Below are positions 8,192 to 12,521 of a DNA stretch of 12,521 nt, one piece after another. Positions within the stretch are counted from its first letter, which is position 1; every line of letters begins with the position of its first letter. Both the position numbers and the translations under genes were made by a program. Below the pieces are notes generated by a model, which worked only from the letters and a program-made list of their open reading frames with translations, was not told the DNA's origin and ran no database searches. Source of the stretch: DATIJJ01 sp039936115 (GTDB taxonomy: Bacteria > Pseudomonadota > Gammaproteobacteria > DSM-16500); assembly GCA_039936115.1 (NCBI GenBank), contig JBDTIZ010000236.1, forward strand, positions 1 to 12,521. Reading direction: 5' to 3'.

Positions 8192-8327
8192 TATCTACAC
8201 AAATAAAAGCCCTGGCGAGAAGTCTATGCCAATTTGACTGGATACCGCGGACAAGCCGCGGTACGACGGCGGTGGTTTAATCATTCGTTTAATAATTGGG
8301 TGTTGTGCAGCAGTTTGTCTTATTCGG
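8192..8327 (+). repeat. Intergenic repeat unit, copy A (136 bp)
   Basis: First full copy of a unit that starts TATCTACACAAAT, continues through CCCTGGCGAGAAGTCTATGCC and ends near GTTGTGCAGCAGTTTGTC. It contains a perfect 8-bp palindrome with a 5-base loop, TACCGCGG-ACAAG-CCGCGGTA (8243-8263). No reading frame, start codon with an SD site, or RNA gene is apparent. The CCGCGGACAAGCCGCGG core looks like a REP-type dispersed repeat. Confidence 0.85.
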
Positions 8328-8464
8328 TATCTTCACAAATCTAAAAGCCCTGGCGAGAAGTCTATGCCAATTTGACTAGATACCGCGGACAAGCCGCGAT
8401 ACGACGGCGGTGGTTTAATCATTCGTTTAATAATAAGGTGTTGTGCAGCGGTTTGTCCTATTAG
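8328..8464 (+). repeat. Intergenic repeat unit, copy B (137 bp)
   Basis: Directly abuts copy A and is nearly identical over its whole length (for example 8343-8420 against 8205-8282, with only a few substitutions). One change, GCGGTA to GCGATA at 8396-8401, breaks a pair of the inner palindrome. Confidence 0.85.
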
Positions 8465-8540
8465 TATCTACGCAAATCTAAAAGTCTGGCGAGAAATCTA
8501 TGCCGATTTGATTGGATACCACGCCGCGCGTACGACGGCC
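8465..8540 (+). repeat. Intergenic repeat unit, copy C, truncated and diverged
   Basis: Starts like A and B (TATCTACGCAAATCTAAAAG) but is more diverged, has lost part of the CCGCGG palindrome, and stops after TACGACGG, where it runs into the inverted copy D. It is the least conserved copy, which suggests it is the oldest or was damaged when D arrived. Confidence 0.75.
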
Positions 8541-8654
8541 TTATTATTAAACAAATGATTATCACCACCGCCGTCGTACCGCGGCTTGTCCGCGGTATCC
8601 AGTCAAATTGGCATAGGTTTTTCACCAGGGCTTTAGATTTGTGTAGATACTAAT
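8539..8654 (-). repeat. Intergenic repeat unit, copy D, inverted
   Basis: The reverse complement reads ATTAGTATCTACACAAATCTAAAG and continues with the same order of blocks as A and B, including an intact TACCGCGG-ACAAG-CCGCGGTA palindrome (8577-8597 on the + strand) and the GTTTAATAATAAGG end. Together C (about 8462-8538) and D (about 8571-8652) form a long imperfect inverted repeat that could fold into an extended hairpin. Confidence 0.8.
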
Positions 8655-8659
8655 GGCAC

Positions 8660-8674
8660 TCTTAGCTGGCATGC
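8660..8674. repeat. Right border direct repeat of the repeat cluster
   Basis: TCTTAGCTGGCATGC, the partner of 8158-8172 with one mismatch. It lies just beyond copy D and 30 bases before the stop of the minus-strand gene. Confidence 0.6.
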
Positions 8675-8703
8675 AGTCTTAATATTGTTTTTAACGTTCG
8701 AAT

Positions 8704-9090
8704 CTATAACTTTGAGGAAAGACTAGAGTTACTAGGTTCTATCGTATTTTTTGCAGCAAAATCTTCTACGTATTGTCGATTCCTGCTCATCCACTCTAGA
8801 GCAGGCAGATATTTTTTTTCCGCAAGCTTTATCATGGTTCGTGTGACTTCCAACCCTTCCATGAAGCCCGTCGATTTATCATATTTAAATTGATGTGAAC
8901 CAATACCATCGTTAAGTTTTATGTTGTGGCTTACAGATGCCTTAAAGTATTCATTCTTAAGAGCTTCAGCTTGTTTATATAAAACCATCGCTTGTTCATA
9001 AGTCTTTTTAACCGCTTTAGCTTCGGATTCCGATCGCGATTTGATTACAATTAGCGCAGCACTTGAGATTTGATCCTTACGATTATTCAT
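8704..9090 (-). CDS. Hypothetical protein of unknown function between ftsZ and lpxC
   Basis: I do not recognise this 128-residue product. It begins MNNRKDQISSAALIVIKSRS and is polar, Lys- and Glu-rich and probably mostly helical (SEAKAVKKTYEQAMVLYKQAEALKNEYF, about 20-47, looks coiled-coil-like). A central SHQFKYDKSTGFMEGLEVTR stretch is followed by another helix and a Ser-rich tail. No signal peptide or membrane segment is visible. I chose the ATG at 9090 because AAAAGGAAAA precedes it; a TTG at 9195 would add 35 basic residues and has no clear support. It points against ftsZ and lpxC and stands alone next to the repeat cluster, so it may be a lineage-specific insertion. The frame is AT-rich, but the SD site and length support a real gene. 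Confidence 0.6.
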   Translation of the reverse strand: MNNRKDQISSAALIVIKSRSESEAKAVKKTYEQAMVLYKQAEALKNEYFKASVSHNIKLNDGIGSHQFKYDKSTGFMEGLEVTRTMIKLAEKKYLPALEWMSRNRQYVEDFAAKNTIEPSNSSLSSKL

Positions 9091-9320
9091 TTTTCCTTTT
9101 CTCCCTATTACCGATTTTTTTAAAATATGTTGCAAAAAGAGCCTGCGCTTATTTTTGAGCTGCGCCAATTTAACCCATAAGTAAATCTTCCTCAATCCAA
9201 AATCCGGTCATAATTGCAACTTTTATAGGCTTAATTGGAATTAAGAAAATTAGATGCCATTGAATGTTATACGGTTCAAGGATTTATTTTGTTTTTCAGG
9301 CCAATTATTATACATTTACT

Positions 9321-9349
9321 TTGCTTTTAGCCTCGTTTATTAGGATAAT
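9321..9349 (+). promoter_or_regulatory. Putative sigma-70 promoter for lpxC
   Basis: TTGCTT (9321-9326) and GATAAT (9344-9349) are spaced by 17 bases and lie in an AT-rich tract. Transcription would start near 9356, leaving a leader of about 105 bases before the lpxC ATG. The repeats and the opposing gene between ftsZ and lpxC make a separate lpxC promoter likely. The rest of the gene-free stretch 9091-9460 shows nothing else I can name. Confidence 0.5.
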
Positions 9350-9460
9350 ACCCTCGCTTAATTAGGGGCAACACGGGATTTCATTGGGTAAATTATTAAT
9401 TTCACAAGCAATCCCTTTGTGTTACCATTGACCAACTTTATTATCGAAAGTGAAATAGGA

Positions 9461-10378
9461 ATGATTAGACAAAGAACCTTAAAAAACGTAATTAAGGCCA
9501 CAGGGATTACACTTCATGGTGGTGAACGAGCTGAATTGACCTTGCGTCCAGCGCCGCCTAATTCAGGGATTATCTTTACACGTACCGATTTAGACCCCGC
9601 TGTTGAAATTGCAGCATTGGCTGAAAATGTCGGCGATACGACATTATCAACTGCGCTAGTTAAAAGCGGTGTTCGTGTTTCAACGGTTGAGCATTTGCTA
9701 TCTGCATTAGCTGGTCTTGGTATTGATAATGCATATGTCGATGTGACTGCGTCTGAAATTCCAATTATGGATGGCAGCGCAGGACCATTTGTTTTCCTCG
9801 TGCAATCTGCGGGTATCAAAGAACAGAATGCACCAAAACGTTTTATTCGCATCAAACGTAAAGTGAAAGTGAAAGAAGGCGATAAGTGGGCTTGTTTCGA
9901 ACCTTTTGAAGGGTTCAAAGTGACGTTTACTATTGAATTTGATCATCCTGTTTTTAAGATGCATAGCAAAACTGCTACCTTAGATTTTTCAAGTACGTCG
10001 TATGTGAAAGAAGTTAGCCGTGCAAGAACATTTGGCTTTATGGCTGATTTTGAGAAACTACGGTCAATGAATTTGGCACGTGGAGCAAGTCTGGATAATG
10101 CTGTGGCAATCGATGATTTCCGTGTATTAAACGAAGACGGCTTACGCTATGAAGACGAATTTGTTAGGCATAAAATCTTGGATGCTGTGGGCGATTTGTA
10201 TCTGTTAGGTTCTAGTTTAATTGGCGCGTTTAGCGGTTATAAATCAGGACATGCATTAAATAACAAACTACTCCGTAAGCTTCTCGCTAAACAAGATGCA
10301 TGGGAATACGTTACATTTGAAAATCCTGCAGATGCACCTATTTCTTACGTTAAACCGATCTTGTTATTAGATACCTAA
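9461..10378 (+). CDS. lpxC: LpxC, UDP-3-O-acyl-N-acetylglucosamine deacetylase
   Basis: Cytoplasmic zinc deacetylase that carries out the committed step of lipid A synthesis. The product has 305 residues, the same as E. coli LpxC, and begins MIRQRTLKNVIKATGITLHGG, matching the family N-terminus; an upstream GTG at 9419 would add 14 unsupported residues. Zinc ligands are His78 (in STVEHL), His237 and Asp241 (in VRHKILDAVGD); Glu77 and His264 (in KSGHALNNKLL) are the catalytic residues. EIPIMDGSAGPF (99-110) and SRARTFGFM (186-194) are also conserved. AGGA touches the start codon, which is a poor spacing and suggests modest initiation. The gene sits downstream of ftsZ as in many gammaproteobacteria, but is split from it by repeats and an opposing gene. 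Confidence 0.98.
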   Translation: MIRQRTLKNVIKATGITLHGGERAELTLRPAPPNSGIIFTRTDLDPAVEIAALAENVGDTTLSTALVKSGVRVSTVEHLLSALAGLGIDNAYVDVTASEIPIMDGSAGPFVFLVQSAGIKEQNAPKRFIRIKRKVKVKEGDKWACFEPFEGFKVTFTIEFDHPVFKMHSKTATLDFSSTSYVKEVSRARTFGFMADFEKLRSMNLARGASLDNAVAIDDFRVLNEDGLRYEDEFVRHKILDAVGDLYLLGSSLIGAFSGYKSGHALNNKLLRKLLAKQDAWEYVTFENPADAPISYVKPILLLDT

Positions 10379-10396
10379 ACAGCTAGTTCTCTGTTT

Positions 10397-10534
10397 TAAA
10401 CCCTCCTCTCCCCAACCCTCTCCTCCCACGAAAAGCGTGGGAGGAGAGGAGTATATCTTAGCAATCTTACTTAGTTCTCGCTTCTTTCCTATCAGCTTTT
10501 CATGGGAGGAGAGAGTTGGGGAGATGAGGGTTAA
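10397..10534. mobile_element. 138-bp MITE-like element with 39-bp terminal inverted repeats
   Basis: The left arm 10397-10435 and the right arm 10496-10534 are reverse complements in 35 of 39 positions, with a CCCTCTCCTCCCA-type sequence. The 60 bases between them carry no gene. A short length, long terminal inverted repeats and no coding capacity fit a miniature non-autonomous element or a long palindromic repeat. No clear target-site duplication is visible. It fills the gap between the convergent lpxC and dciA genes and may end both transcripts. Confidence 0.6.
10417..10449. repeat. Perfect 14-bp hairpin inside the MITE-like element
   Basis: CCTCTCCTCCCACG (10417-10430) pairs perfectly with 10436-10449 around the loop AAAAG. 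The left strand is also part of the 39-bp arm, so it can pair either locally or with the distal arm, giving two exclusive folds. No T-run follows on either strand, so classical intrinsic termination is not evident. Confidence 0.8.
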
Positions 10535-10542
10535 ACAAATCA

Positions 10543-11004
10543 TCAATCAGCTTCTTCCACCGCTCTCCGCGCCATTTTTTCCAAAATTTTCTTCAACTTA
10601 GTATGCTTAATTTTATTAGCCGATTCCTGCAATATGGCAGCCGTATTAGTCGTAATCTTCAATCGTTCTCGCTTAGTTTTTTTGTCCCCAGCAGCATATC
10701 GCTGCGGCATAACCTTACAACAAATAGACCGAATACCTTGAAGATCAGGATAACTTTGCAGCTTAGTCAGTAAACCCGGAATAAAAAACCGAAACCGCGT
10801 AACCCAATGTGAATTATCCGCGATCACAATCAGCGATGTTTTATCTAACCCAACAATTTTGCAGTGCTCAGTCAAGGCGATTTCATTCGGCAAAGCGTCA
10901 CGTAACCACCCATTCCAGACTTTTAGCTGGTTAAATTTTAGCAGCAGATTGCCTAGCGTTTTGCTATCATTTTTTAAATACGTATAGATGGATAATTTCG
11001 TCAT
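10543..11004 (-). CDS. dciA: DUF721 family protein, probable DciA replicative helicase operator
   Basis: Probable DciA, the protein that helps load the DnaB helicase in bacteria without DnaC. The N-terminal part (about 18-100) has the DUF721 pattern: a short helix with WNGWLRDALP, a hydrophobic strand pair KIVGLDKTSLIVIADNSHW (about 49-67), then FFIPGLLTKL. A basic linker (GDKKTKRERLK) leads to a C-terminal helix, AAILQESANKIKHTKLKKILEKMA, like the one that ends many gammaproteobacterial members. I chose the ATG at 11004 (153 residues) by family-like length, but it has no SD; an ATG at 11019 and a GTG at 11040 (preceded by AGGG) are alternatives. A DUF721 gene between lpxC and secA is known from other gammaproteobacteria such as Pseudomonas, which supports the call. 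It is convergent with lpxC and divergent from secA. Confidence 0.75.
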   Translation of the reverse strand: MTKLSIYTYLKNDSKTLGNLLLKFNQLKVWNGWLRDALPNEIALTEHCKIVGLDKTSLIVIADNSHWVTRFRFFIPGLLTKLQSYPDLQGIRSICCKVMPQRYAAGDKKTKRERLKITTNTAAILQESANKIKHTKLKKILEKMARRAVEEAD

Positions 11005-11136
11005 AAGTTGTTCTATCATATACTCTGACAACCCCTGCACGAAAGCCCTAAAACAAGCCGACTAACAGTTTGACTTTTCATGCAAAGTAAGTAATGCTTC
11101 CCCCTATTTTTCTCATTTTAAGAATGCATTCAGACT

Positions 11137-12521
11137 ATGGTAGCGAGCTTAATTACACGAATTTTTGGTAGCCGTAATCAACGCGTATTACGAGGCATGT
11201 GGAAAGTTGTTGAAACAATTAATGCATTTGAGAGTAGCATTGCTGCGCTCTCGGATACCGCATTAAAAGCCAAAACAGCCGAATTCCGCGAACGTTTACA
11301 AAAAGGGGAAACCCTGGACCAGTTATTGCCAGAGGCATTTGCTGTTGTGCGTGAGGCGGGTAAGCGCGTGCTTAACATGCGTCACTTCGATGTGCAGTTG
11401 CTGGGCGGTATGGTTTTGCACGGCGGAAACATCGCTGAAATGCGAACAGGCGAGGGCAAGACCTTAGTCGCGACCCTGGCCGCCTATTTAAATGCATTGC
11501 CTGGTAAAGGTGTGCATTTGATCACTGTGAATGATTATCTTGCTCGCCGCGATGCTGAATGGATGGGACCTCTCTACACTTATTTAGGCATGGCAGTGGG
11601 GGTGATTCTTCCCAATATGCCGCCGCAAGATAAACAGCAAGCTTACGCCGCTGATATCACTTACGGTACCAACAACGAATACGGTTTTGATTATTTGCGC
11701 GATAACATGGCGTTTAGCTTAGCCGAAAAAGTGCAACGTCCGCCGTTTTACGCAATTGTCGACGAAGTTGATTCCATCTTAATTGACGAAGCACGTACTC
11801 CGCTGATTATTTCTGGCTCTGCTGAAGATAGCACTGAATTATACCTAGCAATCAATAAATTGATTCCAAGTCTTGTCAAACAAGCCGGTAAAGATTTGCC
11901 AGGTGATTATTTGATTGATGAAAAATCTAAACAAGCTTTTTTATCCGAAGAAGGCCATCAACACGTAGAAGAAATCTTTTTAAGCGCCGGTCTTTTGAAA
12001 GAAGGCGAAAGTCTTTACGATACAAACAATATCATGTTAATGCATCACTTGAACGCAGGCATACGTGCTCATGCATTATTTCATCGTGATGTTGATTACA
12101 TTGTGCAAAATAACGAAGTCATTATTGTTGATGAACACACGGGTCGTACCATGCCGGGTCGTCGTTGGTCCGATGGATTACATCAAGCTATCGAAGCAAA
12201 AGAGCGCGTGAATATTCGTCAAGAAAACCAAACACTCGCGTCCATCACATTCCAAAATTATTTCAGACTTTATGCAAAATTATCTGGTATGACAGGTACT
12301 GCCGATACAGAAGCGTACGAATTCCAGCAAATTTATGGATTAGAAGTAGTTGTATTGCCAACGAATAAACCGATGGTACGTAAAGATTTTCCTGATTTAG
12401 TTTATATGTCAGCAGATGAAAAATTTACCGCTATCATTGAAGATATCAAAAAAGCACGAGAAGCAGGTCAACCCACTTTAGTCGGAACGACCTCTATCGA
12501 AACTTCTGAATATCTTTCCAG
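11137..12521 (+). CDS. secA: SecA, preprotein translocase ATPase (N-terminal half, cut by the window edge)
   Basis: Motor ATPase that drives secretory proteins through SecYEG. About 461 residues are present with no stop. The product begins MVASLITRIFGSRNQRVLRGM, in line with E. coli SecA. Walker A MRTGEGKT (102-109, Lys108) and the Walker B/DEAD-type motif VDEVDSILIDEA (208-219, Asp209) are intact, preceded by KRVLNMRHFDVQLLGGMVL (77-94). The preprotein cross-linking domain follows (about 222-370), with MLMHHLNAGIRAHALF and VDEHTGRTMPGRRWSDGLHQA. TGTADTEAYEF and VGTTSIETSEYLS mark the start of the second nucleotide-binding domain. The scaffold, wing and C-terminal zinc-binding parts lie outside. 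The SD is weak. No secM-like secretion monitor lies in the 132 bases before it, which contain only a TTGACT (11070-11075) resembling a -35 box. Confidence 0.97.
   Translation, partial: MVASLITRIFGSRNQRVLRGMWKVVETINAFESSIAALSDTALKAKTAEFRERLQKGETLDQLLPEAFAVVREAGKRVLNMRHFDVQLLGGMVLHGGNIAEMRTGEGKTLVATLAAYLNALPGKGVHLITVNDYLARRDAEWMGPLYTYLGMAVGVILPNMPPQDKQQAYAADITYGTNNEYGFDYLRDNMAFSLAEKVQRPPFYAIVDEVDSILIDEARTPLIISGSAEDSTELYLAINKLIPSLVKQAGKDLPGDYLIDEKSKQAFLSEEGHQHVEEIFLSAGLLKEGESLYDTNNIMLMHHLNAGIRAHALFHRDVDYIVQNNEVIIVDEHTGRTMPGRRWSDGLHQAIEAKERVNIRQENQTLASITFQNYFRLYAKLSGMTGTADTEAYEFQQIYGLEVVVLPTNKPMVRKDFPDLVYMSADEKFTAIIEDIKKAREAGQPTLVGTTSIETSEYLS

Noticed and set aside
8192..8654. CRISPR array, because of regularly spaced repeats
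   Set aside because: The whole 137-bp unit is conserved, with no unique spacers; one copy is inverted, and no cas gene is near.
9091..9195. N-terminal extension of the small minus-strand gene from a TTG at 9195
   Set aside because: The ATG at 9090 has a clear AAAAGGAAAA site; the extension is highly basic and starts at a rare codon.
9419..9460. Upstream GTG start for lpxC
   Set aside because: The MIRQRTLKN start at 9461 matches the family N-terminus and gives exactly the E. coli length; the 14 extra residues resemble nothing.
11070..11097. Complete sigma-70 promoter for secA using TTGACT as the -35 box
   Set aside because: No acceptable -10 hexamer lies 16-18 bases downstream, so only the -35-like word is mentioned.
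12165..12368. 67-residue plus-strand open frame near the right edge
   Set aside because: It lies out of frame inside secA, whose own frame is continuous and matches the family.

Overview
The window carries the distal half of a division and cell wall (dcw) cluster from a moderately AT-rich gammaproteobacterium. The proteins resemble E. coli FtsW, MurG, MurC, FtsA, FtsZ, LpxC and SecA closely. The gene order (ftsW-murG-murC-murB-ftsQ-ftsA-ftsZ, then lpxC, a DUF721/DciA gene and secA) and the dense palindromic intergenic repeats suggest the Legionellales or a relative. That placement is inference; no 16S or other taxonomic marker is present.

Layout: bases 1-263 hold a possible tail of an unidentified upstream gene and a perfect 15-bp hairpin. 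From 264 to 8109 seven genes run head to tail on the + strand with overlaps or very short gaps, so they very probably form one operon. MurG, MurC and MurB are cytoplasmic peptidoglycan precursor enzymes. FtsW is the septal glycan polymerase, FtsQ a divisome scaffold, FtsA the membrane anchor and FtsZ the cytoskeletal GTPase. No ddl gene lies between murB and ftsQ, where many gammaproteobacteria have one.

Bases 8110-8703 contain no gene. They hold a second copy of the upstream hairpin, a terminator-like palindrome, and a cluster of about 137-bp repeats: two complete direct copies, one truncated direct copy and one inverted copy, with near-identical palindromes at the borders. Next comes a small minus-strand gene of unknown function (8704-9090), then an approximately 370-base leader with a good sigma-70-like promoter, and lpxC (9461-10378), the committed step of lipid A synthesis.

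lpxC and the convergent DUF721/dciA gene (minus strand) are separated by a 138-bp element with 39-bp terminal inverted repeats, which looks like a miniature non-autonomous element. dciA is divergent from secA, which starts at 11137 and runs off the right edge. No secM-like gene lies in front of secA.

The core genes are ordinary. The unusual content is in the intergenic DNA: three or four families of palindromic or inverted repeats, plus one orphan gene inserted between ftsZ and lpxC. I found no convincing evidence of a new multi-gene system.
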